Below, piece by piece: positions 8,107 through 22,065 of a DNA stretch of 64,000 bases; the first letter of the stretch is position 1; each line of letters starts with the position of its first letter. The notes under the pieces are model-generated. The model was not told the origin of the DNA. It saw only the letters and a program-made list of their open reading frames with translations, and ran no database searches. This DNA is from Roseateles toxinivorans (lineage in GTDB: Bacteria; Pseudomonadota; Gammaproteobacteria; Burkholderiales; Burkholderiaceae_C). The DNA lies in NCBI RefSeq assembly GCF_004362525.1, contig NZ_SNXS01000004.1, positions 646,839-710,838 of the forward strand, read 5' to 3'. A program made the position numbers and the translations under genes.

Positions 8107-9105
8107 TCAACCCGAGGTTTGACGGGCGTCATGCCAGGCGGCCAGCAGCGCCTGCTCGCGCTCCGGTTTGAGCTGGCGGGCAAGGCTGGCCTGGCCGGCC
8201 GGCGTATTGACCCAGGCCAGGGTGCTGCGCAGGGTGTCGGCGATAGTGCGGCAGTGCAGGCCGTGTGCGCGAGCCTTGCTGCAGTCGACGCGCAGCATGC
8301 CGGCAAGGCTGACGTCGGCGCTGGGTATCCACAGCGGCAGCTCGACCCAGGCGCCCACGCCCTGCTGCTCCAGAAAGGCCTCGCTGACCCAGGTCACGCG
8401 GGCCTCGCTGTCAGAAACCGATCGCGCGGTGTCCAGCACCTCGCCGAGGGTCAGGTCTGAGGGTCCGCTGGCGTTGAAGTCGTCACGGGCGCCTTGCTCC
8501 ACCAGGGTCAGCATGAAGGCGGCAAGGTCGTGCACGTCTATGCACTGAGCGGGCAGGTCGGGGGCTACCGGCGCCAGCACCTCGCCGCCGCGGGCGATGC
8601 GGTCGGCCCAGTAGCCGAAGCGGCCGGAGGGGTCCTGCTCGCCGACGATCAGTCCGGGGCGGACGATGATGGGGTGGGCGGCATGGGCCATCAGTTCGCG
8701 CTCGCAGGCAGCCTTAAGCGGGCCGTAGGTCTCGCCGGTTACCGCCTCGACGCCGCTCATGTCCTGCTGATGGAGCTGCGCGCTCTCGGTCATGCCGGGC
8801 TCGGGGAGGGCCGCGAAGGCCGAGATGCTGGAGACCAGCAGATAGGGGCAGCTCGGTCGCAGTGCCTCGATCGCGCCGCGCACATCGGCGGGCAGGTAGG
8901 CGCAGGTGTCGATGATGGCGTCCCAGTCGCCGGTAGCGCGGGCCAGGTCGGTCTTGCGGTCGCCGAGGATGCGTTCGACGCCAACCGGTGGGACGGCGCT
9001 GCTCTTGCCGCGCTGGAACACGGTGATCTGGTGGCCGCGGGCGAGGGCGGCGCTGACGAAGGCCGAGCCGAGGAAGACACCACCGCCGATGACAAGCAAT
9101 TTCAT
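8107..9105 (-). CDS. NAD(P)-dependent epimerase/reductase (atypical SDR)
   Basis: 332 residues. The N-terminus KLLVIGGGVFLGSAFV is the glycine-rich nucleotide-binding loop of extended or atypical short-chain dehydrogenases; Tyr and Lys in YGPLKAACE fit the YxxxK catalytic pair, with Ser in LVSSISAFAA. Middle and C-terminal parts match the sugar-epimerase/isoflavone-reductase-like group, but the substrate cannot be named. The chosen ATG starts exactly at the Rossmann strand. It ends 50 bases before the tRNA gene on the same strand and is divergent from the next hydrolase. Confidence 0.82.
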   Translation of the reverse strand: MKLLVIGGGVFLGSAFVSAALARGHQITVFQRGKSSAVPPVGVERILGDRKTDLARATGDWDAIIDTCAYLPADVRGAIEALRPSCPYLLVSSISAFAALPEPGMTESAQLHQQDMSGVEAVTGETYGPLKAACERELMAHAAHPIIVRPGLIVGEQDPSGRFGYWADRIARGGEVLAPVAPDLPAQCIDVHDLAAFMLTLVEQGARDDFNASGPSDLTLGEVLDTARSVSDSEARVTWVSEAFLEQQGVGAWVELPLWIPSADVSLAGMLRVDCSKARAHGLHCRTIADTLRSTLAWVNTPAGQASLARQLKPEREQALLAAWHDARQTSG

Positions 9106-9230
9106 GGTTGTGAGGGGCCGGCACCGGCCTGACCCCGAGGGTGACTCTGGGCGGTCAGTGTAGGGGCCCAGACCCGATCGGCGCCACTTTTGCGACACTG
9201 CTTGTCATTCCACCCAACCCGTGAGTGCCC

Positions 9231-10151
9231 ATGCCCCGTTACGCCGATCCCGAGCCCGATCCCGCCTGGCTCGACGTGCAATACAACAACCGCGCGCGCA
9301 TTGCCGACAGTGCCGACATCTTCCAGCGCTGGCAGCGCGCCTCGGCGCTGTCGCGCGAGCGCTCCTCCTGCAGGCTGGGCCTGGCCTATGGCGACGGGCC
9401 TGATGAACGCCTGGACCTGTTCACCACGACCAGCGCGGCCGCGCCGGTGCTGGTGTTTCTGCACGGCGGCTATTGGCGCTCGCTTGACAAGGCCGACCAC
9501 TCCTTCGTCGCGCCGTCCTTCGTGGAGGATGGCGCGCTGGTCGTGGTGCCCAATTACAGCCTGTGCCCGGCGACGAGCATGGACCGCATCCTGCTGCAGA
9601 CGGCGCAGGCGCTTGCCTGGACCTACCGCAACGCAGCTTTGCATGGCGGTGACCCTCAACGCATCGTCGTCATCGGGCATTCGGCCGGCGGGCAGCTGGC
9701 GGCGATGCTGCTGTGCTGCCGGTGGCCGCTGCTGGGCAGCGATCTGCCTGCCGATCTGGTGAAGGGGGCGATGGCTATCTCGGGCCTGCTTGATCTGGAG
9801 CCGGTGCGGCGTTCGCCCTACCTGCAGCGGGATCTGCATCTGACCCCGGCCCTGGTTCGCAAACTCAGCCCGGCCTATCTGCCGGCGCCCAGCGCCCCGC
9901 TGTATGCCGTGGTCGGCGGCCTGGAGAGCGAGGAGTTTCTGCGCCAGAACCGGCTGATACGCAAGGCCTGGGGCGCCAAGACGGTGCCGGTATGCGAGCC
10001 GATAGCGGACTGCAACCACCTGACCATCCTGCATGACCTTGCCGACCCCCTGGGCCGCTGCCATTTGCTGGTCAACGAGTTGCTGGGCCTTGAGGCCGCC
10101 GGGAGCAGCCTGCCATTGGCCCGCATAGCGGCCACCTATGGCAAGGATTGA
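9231..10151 (+). CDS. Alpha/beta hydrolase (kynurenine formamidase-like)
   Basis: 306 residues. It carries the HGGYWR oxyanion motif typical of arylformamidase and hormone-sensitive-lipase relatives, the nucleophile elbow GHSAGGQLA, and a late His in [10 protein letters not shown]. The family includes alpha/beta-type kynurenine formamidases, but many members act on other small esters or amides; no tryptophan-degradation gene is nearby. I use the ATG; a GTG two codons earlier is also possible. There is no signal peptide, so it is probably cytosolic. Confidence 0.83.
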   Translation: MPRYADPEPDPAWLDVQYNNRARIADSADIFQRWQRASALSRERSSCRLGLAYGDGPDERLDLFTTTSAAAPVLVFLHGGYWRSLDKADHSFVAPSFVEDGALVVVPNYSLCPATSMDRILLQTAQALAWTYRNAALHGGDPQRIVVIGHSAGGQLAAMLLCCRWPLLGSDLPADLVKGAMAISGLLDLEPVRRSPYLQRDLHLTPALVRKLSPAYLPAPSAPLYAVVGGLESEEFLRQNRLIRKAWGAKTVPVCEPIADCNHLTILHDLADPLGRCHLLVNELLGLEAAGSSLPLARIAATYGKD

Positions 10152-10268
10152 CGCTTTGTATTGCGGCAAGGCACGGCCTGGGTTACCGTCTGCGGGTGCT
10201 GCTGAGGCACCACGTTGAGTCGGCAGCCGCTTTGGAACACCACCACGAACTTCAACTGGAGAGCGATC

Positions 10269-10688
10269 ATGGGCTTGAAAGGATCGAAGACCGAGCAGCA
10301 CCTGAAGGACGCCTTCGCGGGCGAATCGCAGGCGAACCGCCGGTATCTGTATTTCGCCAACAAGGCTGATATTGAAGGGCAGAACGATGTGGCGGCGCTG
10401 TTCCGCTCCACCGCCGAGGGTGAGACCGGCCATGCGCACGGGCACCTGGAATTTCTGGAAGCGGTAGGCGACCCCGCCACCGGCCTGCCGATAGGCTCCA
10501 GCCGCCAGAACCTCGCCGCCGCCGTGGCCGGCGAGACGCATGAGTACACCGATATGTACCCCGGCATGGCCAAGACCGCCCGGGACGAGGGCTTCGACGA
10601 GATCGCCGACTGGTTCGAGACCCTGGCCAAGGCCGAGCGCTCGCATGCCAACCGCTATCAAAAGGCACTGGACGCCCTGGTCGACTGA
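10269..10688 (+). CDS. Rubrerythrin family protein without rubredoxin domain
   Basis: 139 residues, a single ferritin-like four-helix domain. The di-iron ligands are visible as Glu in AGESQAN, ExxH in EGETGHA, Glu in GETHEY and ExxH in KAERSHA. The C-terminal rubredoxin domain of classic rubrerythrins is absent, so electrons must come from a partner. Rubrerythrins reduce hydrogen peroxide. The two genes downstream (Fe-S/CCG protein and DUF3501 protein) form a conserved neighbourhood with it and may supply electrons or assembly functions. Confidence 0.92.
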   Translation: MGLKGSKTEQHLKDAFAGESQANRRYLYFANKADIEGQNDVAALFRSTAEGETGHAHGHLEFLEAVGDPATGLPIGSSRQNLAAAVAGETHEYTDMYPGMAKTARDEGFDEIADWFETLAKAERSHANRYQKALDALVD

Positions 10689-10763
10689 CATGCCGATGTA
10701 AGCACTTCAACGGTTATGCGGCGCTCTCGGGCGCCGCAATCGCTTGGCAGCCTGGAGCCACCC

Positions 10764-12116
10764 ATGAGCATGCGCGAAGGCAATCTCGAAGCCCCGACCC
10801 GGCATCCGCTGGACTGGAAGAATCCCGAGTTCTACGACGAGGACAAGTGCCTGCACGAACTGGAGCGCATCTTCGACATCTGCCACGGCTGCAGGCGTTG
10901 CGTGAGCCTGTGCCACTCGTTCCCGACGCTGTTCGACCTGGTCGACGAGAGCAAGACGGGCGAGGTGGACGGCGTGGCCAAGGCCGACTACTGGAAGGTG
11001 GTGGACCAGTGCTATCTGTGCGACCTCTGCTACATGACCAAGTGCCCTTACGTGCCGCCGCACCAGTGGAATCTGGACTTCCCGCACACGATGCTGCGCG
11101 CCAAGGCGATCAAGTTCAAGAAGGGTGAGGTCAAGGCGGGGGAGCGCTTCCTGGCCTCGACCGATGTGCACGGCCAGTTCGCCGGCATACCGGTGGTGGT
11201 GCAGGCCGTCAACGCCGTCAACAAGACCGGGCTGGCGCGCAGGCTGCTGGACAAGACGCTGGGCGTGCATCCCGAGGCCTGGATGCCCGAGCTGGCCGGC
11301 CAGCGCTTTCGCTGGGGCGCCAAGTCGGCCGGCACGGCCACGGTGGTGACCAACGGTGAGCGCACGCCGGGCAAGGTGGCGATTTTTGCCACCTGCTACG
11401 TCAATTACAACGAGCCGGGCATCGGCCATGACCTGATCAAGCTGCTGGAGCACAACGAGATTCCGTACGTGATCGTCGAGAAGGAAAGCTGCTGCGGCAT
11501 GCCCAAGCTGGAGCTGGGCGATCTGGAGTCGGTGGCACGGCACAAGGAGGCGAATATGCCGGTGCTCGCCCGCTATGCTGCGAAGGGCTATGCCATCGTC
11601 AGCGCCATTCCCAGCTGCACGCTGATGTTCAAGCAGGAACTGCCGCTGATGTATCCGGACTGCGCCGACACCCAGGCGGTGATGGAGGCCATGTTCGACC
11701 CCTTCGAGTACCTGATCGCCCGGCACAAGGATGGTCTGCTGAAGCTCGATTTCAAGACCGCCCTGCGGCGTGTCAGTTACCACATTCCCTGCCACGGCAG
11801 GGTGCAGAAGATAGGGAAGAAGACCGAGGAGATGTTCAAGCTGATTGGGGCCACGGTGCAGGTGCAGCTCAATACGGTGGAGCGATGTTCCGGACACGCC
11901 GGCACCTACGGCGTGAAGACGCTCTATCACCCGATCGCGATGAAGATCGGCAAGCCGGTGTTCAAGGCCATGGCCAAGGACGAGCCCGACTACATCAGCA
12001 GCGACTGCGCCTTGGCCGGCCACCATATCGCGCAGGGCATGGCGCAGGCGGGCACGCCGGCGAAGAACCTGCAGCACCCTTTGAGTTTGATGCGTTTGGC
12101 CTACGGCCTGAGCTGA
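10764..12116 (+). CDS. Heterodisulfide reductase-like Fe-S/CCG-domain protein
   Basis: 450 residues. Near the N-terminus are two cysteine clusters, CHGCRRCVSLC and CYLCDLCYMTKCP, expected to hold 4Fe-4S centres, followed by two CCG-type modules (ESCCGMPKLELGD and PCHGR...ERCSGHAGTYG) like those in HdrB, GlpC and LctA-type proteins. There is no flavin-binding domain. It sits 75 bases after rubrerythrin and 11 bases before the DUF3501 gene. A role as electron donor chain for the peroxidase is a reasonable inference, not an observation. ATG 10764 follows a weak GGAG. Confidence 0.88.
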   Translation: MSMREGNLEAPTRHPLDWKNPEFYDEDKCLHELERIFDICHGCRRCVSLCHSFPTLFDLVDESKTGEVDGVAKADYWKVVDQCYLCDLCYMTKCPYVPPHQWNLDFPHTMLRAKAIKFKKGEVKAGERFLASTDVHGQFAGIPVVVQAVNAVNKTGLARRLLDKTLGVHPEAWMPELAGQRFRWGAKSAGTATVVTNGERTPGKVAIFATCYVNYNEPGIGHDLIKLLEHNEIPYVIVEKESCCGMPKLELGDLESVARHKEANMPVLARYAAKGYAIVSAIPSCTLMFKQELPLMYPDCADTQAVMEAMFDPFEYLIARHKDGLLKLDFKTALRRVSYHIPCHGRVQKIGKKTEEMFKLIGATVQVQLNTVERCSGHAGTYGVKTLYHPIAMKIGKPVFKAMAKDEPDYISSDCALAGHHIAQGMAQAGTPAKNLQHPLSLMRLAYGLS

Positions 12117-12127
12117 GGAGTCTTGCC

Positions 12128-12709
12128 ATGACCATCACCATAGACAGCCTGATGAGCCTCGAGGCCTACACCCGCCAGCGCAAGGAGTCCAAGCCCCGGG
12201 TGATCGCCCACCGCCGCCTGCGCAGCGTGCGCTTAGGCGAGCACCTGAACCTGCAGTTCGAGGACGAACAGACGGTGCGCTACCAGATCCAGGAGATGCT
12301 GCGCATCGAGAAGATATTCGAGGAGGAGGGCATACGCAGCGAGATCGAGGCCTATGCGCCGCTGGTGCCCAATGGCTCGAACTGGAAGGCGACGATGCTG
12401 ATCGAGTACCCCGACCCGCATGAGCGCAAGCGCGAACTGGCCCGGCTGATCGGTGTGGAGGACCGGATGTTTGTAGAGGTCGAGGGCCACCCGCGGGTCT
12501 ATGCCATCGCCGACGAGGATCTGGACCGCGAGAACGACGAGAAGACTTCGGCCGTGCACTTCGTGCGCTTCGAGTTCCCCAAGGCAGCGAGAGATGCGCT
12601 GCTGGCCGGTGCGGGAGCCAAGCTGGGCTGCGACCACACCCATTACCCGGCCCATGTGCAGATTGCGCCGGAAACGCTGGCCAGTCTGGCCGGCGATCTG
12701 CGGCCCTAG
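12128..12709 (+). CDS. DUF3501 family protein
   Basis: 193 residues, matching the length and features of the DUF3501 family that accompanies rubrerythrin and the heterodisulfide-reductase-like protein in many proteobacteria. Start is the ATG after GAGGAG. Characteristic stretches are LGEHLNLQFEDEQTVRYQIQ and RIEKIFEEEGI in the N-terminal half and a late GCDHTHY with Cys and His residues that could bind metal. The function of the family is unknown. Convergent with the next gene, the two stop codons abutting. Confidence 0.85.
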   Translation: MTITIDSLMSLEAYTRQRKESKPRVIAHRRLRSVRLGEHLNLQFEDEQTVRYQIQEMLRIEKIFEEEGIRSEIEAYAPLVPNGSNWKATMLIEYPDPHERKRELARLIGVEDRMFVEVEGHPRVYAIADEDLDRENDEKTSAVHFVRFEFPKAARDALLAGAGAKLGCDHTHYPAHVQIAPETLASLAGDLRP

Positions 12710-13276
12710 CTAGGCCCGCTCGTTCAGCACATTGCCCTTGGTGTGGACCACATTCGTCTGGTTGTCCAGATTGCGCTGCAGGGTGCTGAGCAGGTCCTGC
12801 GTCGTGGGCAGGCTGGCGGCGCTCCCGGTCTGGGAGCTTTGCAGGTCCTGCAACACCCGGCCCAGGGCGGCTTCGAGCGAGCTGACCGAGTCGCCGCTGG
12901 ACAGCTGCGAGGTCAGCGAGGCCAAGGCGGCGGCAAAACTGGATGACTCGCCGGTGGTCAGCGGCGGTGAATGGGCGTGCACGGCCTGGAACAACGCCTG
13001 CATCAGCCGGCCCAGATCGGTCTTGCGCTGGCTGCTGGCGGCTTCATCGGCCTGGCTGGTGGCTTCTGCCGTGCCGGCGCTCAGCCCCAGTTGCTGGAAG
13101 GTCAGCTCCATCGCGTCGGCCAGGCCGCCGCTGCCGCGGCTGGCGCTCTTGGCCGCAGCGGCATAGCTGTCGGCCTGTCGTTCGATGCGTACCGGGGTGG
13201 TGCTGGCCTGCGTTGCCGAGGGCACGGCGTCCGTACGGCTGGGCGGTGCGATGCCGGGTAATCCATTCAAGCTCAT
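12710..13276 (-). CDS. Ala/Ser/Gln-rich protein of unknown function
   Basis: 188 residues starting at an ATG with GGAG 8 bases upstream. The composition is dominated by Ala, Ser, Gln and Thr; the first 60 residues look disordered and the rest alternates helical stretches (LGRLMQALFQAVHAH, SLEAALGRVLQDLQSS). No signal peptide, membrane segment or known motif. The profile recalls secreted or hook-length-type proteins, but I would not assign a function. About 200 bases without genes follow upstream, up to mnmH. Confidence 0.6.
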   Translation of the reverse strand: MSLNGLPGIAPPSRTDAVPSATQASTTPVRIERQADSYAAAAKSASRGSGGLADAMELTFQQLGLSAGTAEATSQADEAASSQRKTDLGRLMQALFQAVHAHSPPLTTGESSSFAAALASLTSQLSSGDSVSSLEAALGRVLQDLQSSQTGSAASLPTTQDLLSTLQRNLDNQTNVVHTKGNVLNERA

Positions 13277-13480
13277 GATGAACTCCGATGCAGGAAGCAA
13301 ACGTGTTGCGTTCTGTGCCGGGGGCCGGGAACCGGCCTGGATGCTTGAGAACGCGCCAATGGGGGTTGTATCGGCCGATTTCTCCAAACCTTCAATTTGC
13401 CAGGGTTTTTGGCCGCATTTCCCGCGATCTGATGCCGGCCTGATGCTCCGCCGAGCTTGAAAATCGACGCTTGACCGACG

Positions 13481-14536
13481 TCAAACGCTGTGCAGCAAGG
13501 CCTGGGCGGCGCGGACCAGGCTGGCCGAGCCACCGTCTTCCAGTGCGAGCACCGGGGCATGATCGAGCTGACGATAGCTGTTGCGCAGCGAGCGCTCGTA
13601 GCCGGGGTCGTAGTGCAGGCGCATCAGCTCGGCGAACAGGCCGGCCCAATCGCCATCGCGCGCGGCCTGCTGCCAACGTGCAACGGTTTCCTTGCCCCGC
13701 AACTCGGTCAGGGCCTGCAGCTTGGCGCAAAAACCGTCCACGTCGTCGGCAAAGTGACCGTAGTCCTCCAGCAGCAGCCGGACCCGTGCAGGTTCGGGCA
13801 TGTCCACCCACCAGCACTGGCCCTGCTCGCGCATCGCCTGATGCAATTGCTCGGGCACGCGCAATTGGCCAATCTTGCGGCTTTCGCTTTCCAGGTACAG
13901 GGGCTTGCTGGCATCCAGGCCGCGCAGTGCCTGCCAGATCAGCGTCTCAAAGCGCTTCTGGCCGGGCTGGGGCTGGTCGGGCAGGCCGCCCAGCACCGAT
14001 CCGCGGTGGCAGGCCAGGCCCTCCAAGTCCAGGATCTGGCCGCCCTGTTGGCCCAAGGCCTGCAACAGCCGGGTCTTGCCCGAGCCGGTGCGGCCGCAGA
14101 GCACGCGCAGCCGGGCGGTGATGGGCAGCGTCTCCAGATCGTGGCGCACCTGGGCGCGGAAGGCTTTGTAGCCACCGGTCAGCTGGCGGCTGTTGAAGCC
14201 GATCTGGCCCAGGAACCAGGCCATGGCGCCTGAGCGCTGGCCACCGCGCCAGCAATAGACCAGGGGCTTCCAGCCCTTGGGCATATTGGCGACCTCGCGG
14301 TCGATGTGGGCGGCGATATTGCGTGCCACCATGGCCGCGCCGACCTTGCGGGCCTCGAAGGCCGAGATCTGCTTGTACATGGTGCCGACAATGCGCCGCT
14401 GTTCATCGTCCAGTACCGGCCAGTTGACGGCACCGGGCAGATGGTCTTCGGCGAACTCGGACGGGGAACGCACGTCGATGATCGCGTCGAACGGCTGCGC
14501 CAGTGCCTCGGCAATGCCGATCGGGGTGCTGCTCAT
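13481..14536 (-). CDS. mnmH: tRNA 2-selenouridine synthase
   Basis: 351 residues. The N-terminal rhodanese domain carries the active Cys95 in [10 protein letters not shown], and the second half is a P-loop domain with GRTGSGKT at 148-155. This domain pair defines MnmH (SelU, YbbB), which geranylates 2-thiouridine at the wobble position of certain tRNAs and then replaces sulfur by selenium using selenophosphate. The start codon overlaps the stop of glnD by the ATGA arrangement, so the two are translationally coupled. No selD is seen in the window. Confidence 0.93.
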   Translation of the reverse strand: MSSTPIGIAEALAQPFDAIIDVRSPSEFAEDHLPGAVNWPVLDDEQRRIVGTMYKQISAFEARKVGAAMVARNIAAHIDREVANMPKGWKPLVYCWRGGQRSGAMAWFLGQIGFNSRQLTGGYKAFRAQVRHDLETLPITARLRVLCGRTGSGKTRLLQALGQQGGQILDLEGLACHRGSVLGGLPDQPQPGQKRFETLIWQALRGLDASKPLYLESESRKIGQLRVPEQLHQAMREQGQCWWVDMPEPARVRLLLEDYGHFADDVDGFCAKLQALTELRGKETVARWQQAARDGDWAGLFAELMRLHYDPGYERSLRNSYRQLDHAPVLALEDGGSASLVRAAQALLHSV

Positions 14537-17157
14537 AGGGTTGGCGAGACCGCGTCAAGCAGCTCGCTCTCGATCTGCAACTGCGCCCGGTTCTGCTGCA
14601 GGGCCGCGCCATCGACGAGAAAGGTGTCCTCGACCCGCTCGCCCAGGGTGGTGATCTTGGCCAGTTGCAGATTGATCTGGTGCTGCGCCAGCACGCGGGC
14701 GATCGCGTAGAGCAGGCCGGTGCGGTCGCTGGTGCTGATGCTCAGCAGCCAGCGCTGGGCGCGCTCGTCGGGCCGCAGCGAGATGCGCGGCGTGAACGGG
14801 AAGGACTTGACCCGCCGTGACAGACGCCCCTTGCGCGGCTCGGGCAGCGGCCCCTGGGCCTTCAGCGCCAGGCTCAGCTGCGACTCGACCAGGGACACCA
14901 GGTCGCGGTACTGCAGGTCCAGGTCGGGGCTGATGACCTGGAAGGTGTCCAGCGCAAAGCCGGTGCGGGTGGTGTGCACCTTGGCGTCAAGAATGTTGAA
15001 ACCGGCGCCGTCGAAATAGCCGCAGATGCGGGCGAACAGATCGGGCCGGTCGGGCGCATAGACCAGCACCTGCAGGCCTTCACCGACCGGCGAGGGCCGG
15101 GCGCGCACCACTGGCACCTCGCTCTGCACATGGCGCCACAGCGCCCGCGCATGCCAGGCCAGGTCGGCCGCGTCATGGCGTGCGAAGTAGCTCAGCTCCA
15201 GCGTCTGCCACAGCGGCGTCTCTGTGTCGGGCAGCATCGAATGCAGGGCCAGCATATGGCGGGCGTCCTGCTTGCGGGCCTCGATCTCGGCGTCGGCATT
15301 GGGCTTGGCCCCGCCCAGGGCGCGCAAGGTCGAGCGGTACAGCTCCTCCAGCAGCTTGCCCTTCCAGGCATTCCAGACCTTGGGGCTGGTGCCGCGGATG
15401 TCGGCCACCGTCAGCAGGTAGAGCGCCGTCAGCCAGCGGGCGTTGCCGACGGTGGCGGCAAAGCCCTCGATCACCTCGCTGTCCGACAGATCTTCCTTTT
15501 GCGCGATGCGCGACATCGTCAGATGGCCCTTGACGAGGAAGGCGATCAGCTCGGTGTCTTCCTTGGCGATGCCGTGCTCGCGGCAGAAACGCCGCACCTC
15601 GACGGCGCCCAATTCGCTGTGGTCACCGCCGCGGCCCTTGGCCACGTCGTGGAACAGCGCCGCGATATAGAGCACCCAGGGCCGGTCGAACTGGGCCGCC
15701 AGCTGCGAGCAGAACGGGTACTCGTGTGTGTGCTCGGGGATGAAGAAGCGCCGCACATTGCGCAGCACCATCAGGATGTGCTGGTCCACCGTGTAGACGT
15801 GGAACAGGTCGTGCTGCATCTGGCCGACGATGCGCCGGAACACCCACAGATAGCGTCCCAGCACCGAGGTCTGGTTCATCAGCCGGAAGGCATGGGTCTG
15901 GCCCTCGGGTTCCTGCAGCATCTGCATGAACAGCGCGCGGTTCTGCGGGTCGCGGCGGAAGTCAGCCCCCATCAGCGCGCGGGCGTTGTAGAGCGCGCGC
16001 AGCGTGCGGGCCGACAGGCCCTTGATGCCCGGCGTCTGCTGGTACAGCAGAAAGGTTTCCAGGATCGCGTGCGGGTGCTCGGTGTAGAGCTCGTCGCGGT
16101 CCACCTCCAGCATGCCGGCCCGGTCGAGGAAGTGCGCGTTGATGCGGCGCATCGGCGCGTCCTGCGAGCCGTTGATGCGCTCCTCGATGTTCAGCATCAG
16201 GATCTGGTTCAGCTGCGTCACCGCCTTGGCCGCCCAGTAGTAGCGGCGCATCAGCATCTCGGAGGCGCGCAGCGTCTTGGTCGACTGGTAGCCGAAGCTC
16301 TCGGCCACCGCCGTCTGCAGGTCGAACACCAGCCGGTCCTCGCGGCGGCCGGCGACCATGTGCAGGCGGGCCCGTATCAGCTTGATCAGGCCCTCGTTGC
16401 GCTGCAGCTGCTTGACCTCGAACGGCGTGATCAGCCCGCGCCCGCACAGCTCGCCCCAGCTCTTGCCCAGGCCCGCGCCACGGGCCAGCCACATCACCAC
16501 CTGCAGATCACGCAGGCCGCCGGGGCTTTCCTTGCAATTGGGTTCCAGCGAGTAGGGCGTGTCCTCGAACTTGGTGTGGCGCTGGCGCATTTCCAGCGTC
16601 TTGCCGCGCAAGAAAGCCTTGGCGTCCAGCGCCTGGGCATGCTGGCCGCGAAACTCGCGGAACAGGCTGCGCGAGCCGCACAGAAAGCGCGACTCCAGCA
16701 GCGAGGTCTGCACCGTCAGGTCGCGTTCGCCCTCCTGCAGGCATTCGTCGATGGTGCGCACCGAGGAGCCGATCTCCAGGCCGATGTCCCAGCAGGCGGT
16801 GATGAAGCCCTCTATCGAGGCCCGTGTCGCGGCATTGGTCAGCGCCTTGCCCGAGGGCAGCAGCACCAGCACGTCGACGTCGGAGTAGGGGTAGAGCTCG
16901 CCGCGACCATAGCCGCCGACTGCGATCAGGGTGGCGTGGGGCGGCATCACCGCGTGCTGCCACAGCTCGAACAACGTGCCGTCGACATGGCGGCTCAGCG
17001 CGCGCAGCAAGCGCAGCGCGGCCGGCGCGGTGGCCCGCGAGGCGCGGAAGTGCTGGATCAGCGCCTGCTTGCCCTGGCGGAAGCTCTGCCGCAGCGCGGC
17101 CACGCCGTGCTGGGCCCGGGCGGGATCAGTGCCGGTGGTCACCACGGGCTCGGCCAT
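14533..17157 (-). CDS. glnD: [Protein-PII] uridylyltransferase/uridylyl-removing enzyme
   Basis: 874 residues, the normal size. Domain order: nucleotidyltransferase ([17 protein letters not shown], with the metal-binding Asp residues), the GlnD linker, an HD phosphohydrolase domain ([17 protein letters not shown]) and two C-terminal ACT domains (around [13 protein letters not shown] and [13 protein letters not shown]) that sense glutamine. It uridylylates PII proteins under nitrogen limitation and removes the group when glutamine is high. I chose the ATG at MAEPVVTTG, which follows map by 8 bases; the gene order map-glnD is widespread in proteobacteria. Confidence 0.96.
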   Translation of the reverse strand: MAEPVVTTGTDPARAQHGVAALRQSFRQGKQALIQHFRASRATAPAALRLLRALSRHVDGTLFELWQHAVMPPHATLIAVGGYGRGELYPYSDVDVLVLLPSGKALTNAATRASIEGFITACWDIGLEIGSSVRTIDECLQEGERDLTVQTSLLESRFLCGSRSLFREFRGQHAQALDAKAFLRGKTLEMRQRHTKFEDTPYSLEPNCKESPGGLRDLQVVMWLARGAGLGKSWGELCGRGLITPFEVKQLQRNEGLIKLIRARLHMVAGRREDRLVFDLQTAVAESFGYQSTKTLRASEMLMRRYYWAAKAVTQLNQILMLNIEERINGSQDAPMRRINAHFLDRAGMLEVDRDELYTEHPHAILETFLLYQQTPGIKGLSARTLRALYNARALMGADFRRDPQNRALFMQMLQEPEGQTHAFRLMNQTSVLGRYLWVFRRIVGQMQHDLFHVYTVDQHILMVLRNVRRFFIPEHTHEYPFCSQLAAQFDRPWVLYIAALFHDVAKGRGGDHSELGAVEVRRFCREHGIAKEDTELIAFLVKGHLTMSRIAQKEDLSDSEVIEGFAATVGNARWLTALYLLTVADIRGTSPKVWNAWKGKLLEELYRSTLRALGGAKPNADAEIEARKQDARHMLALHSMLPDTETPLWQTLELSYFARHDAADLAWHARALWRHVQSEVPVVRARPSPVGEGLQVLVYAPDRPDLFARICGYFDGAGFNILDAKVHTTRTGFALDTFQVISPDLDLQYRDLVSLVESQLSLALKAQGPLPEPRKGRLSRRVKSFPFTPRISLRPDERAQRWLLSISTSDRTGLLYAIARVLAQHQINLQLAKITTLGERVEDTFLVDGAALQQNRAQLQIESELLDAVSPTL

Positions 17158-17165
17158 GGGCCGCC

Positions 17166-17978
17166 TCAGGTCGCGGCGGCGGTGATGAAGGCGGGCGGGG
17201 GCGGACTGCCGGCCGAGAGTGTCAGCACCTCGTAACCGGTCTCGGTCACCAGCACCGTGTGTTCCCACTGGGCGGAGAGGGACCGGTCCTTGGTGACAAT
17301 GGTCCAGCCATCGCCCATCTCGCGGATCTCGCGCCTGCCGGCATTGACCATGGGCTCGATCGTGAACACCATGCCGGGCACCAGCTCTTCCATCGTGCCG
17401 GGGCGGCCATAGTGCATGACCTGGGGCTCTTCATGGAACTTGCGGCCTATGCCATGGCCACAGAACTCGCGCACGATCGAGAAGCCGAGATTCTCTGCAA
17501 AGGTCTGGATGGTGTGGCCGATATCGCCCAGGCGCATGCCCGGCTTGACCTTGGCAATGCCCTTCCACATCGACTCGTAGGTCATCTGGCACAGGCGCCT
17601 GGCGGCGATCGAACCCTCGCCGACGACGAACATGCGGCTGGTGTCGCCATGCCAGCCGTCCTTGATCACGGTCACGTCGATATTGACGATGTCGCCATTC
17701 TTCAGCGGCCTGTCATTCGGGATGCCGTGGCAGACCTGGTGGTTGATCGAGGTGCAGATCGACTTGGGGTAGGGCGTGTAGCCCGGCGGCGCATAGTTCA
17801 GCGGGGCCGGAATGGCCTGCTGAACGTTGAAGATGTAGTCGTGGGCCAGTTTGTCGAGCGCCTCGGTGCTGATGCCGGGCACGACATGGGGCGTCAGCAT
17901 GTCCAGGACTTCGGAGGCCAGGCGTCCGGCCACGCGCATGCCGTCAATGTCGGCGCCGGTTTTGATCGTGATCGTCAT
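17166..17978 (-). CDS. map: Type I methionine aminopeptidase
   Basis: 270 residues, the length of bacterial type I enzymes. The five metal ligands can be placed: Asp in NIDVTV, Asp in HGDTSRM, His in [12 protein letters not shown], Glu in FTIEPM and Glu in WEHTVLVTE. It removes the initiator methionine from nascent proteins. First gene of the map-glnD-mnmH operon and divergent from purL across 106 bases. The C-terminus has an extra Pro/Ala-rich tail ([13 protein letters not shown]). Confidence 0.97.
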   Translation of the reverse strand: MTITIKTGADIDGMRVAGRLASEVLDMLTPHVVPGISTEALDKLAHDYIFNVQQAIPAPLNYAPPGYTPYPKSICTSINHQVCHGIPNDRPLKNGDIVNIDVTVIKDGWHGDTSRMFVVGEGSIAARRLCQMTYESMWKGIAKVKPGMRLGDIGHTIQTFAENLGFSIVREFCGHGIGRKFHEEPQVMHYGRPGTMEELVPGMVFTIEPMVNAGRREIREMGDGWTIVTKDRSLSAQWEHTVLVTETGYEVLTLSAGSPPPPAFITAAAT

Positions 17979-18042
17979 GGGGCGGATTATCTCTCATGGC
18001 GCCTGCCGGGCAGGTTTGCGGGCTTGCCGCGCCGCTACCCCG

Positions 18043-18048
18043 TAAAAT
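18043..18048 (+). promoter_or_regulatory. Candidate -10 box upstream of purL
   Basis: TAAAAT lies 37 bases before the purL start in the map-purL divergent gap. The best -35-like hexamers (TTGCGG and TTGCCG) are at unfavourable spacings (21 and 13 bases), so the assignment is tentative. Confidence 0.3.
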
Positions 18049-18084
18049 CCCGCACTTCTCCAGGCCCACCCACATCGGGACCCC

Positions 18085-22061
<3,977 letters not shown>

Positions 22062-22065
<4 letters not shown>

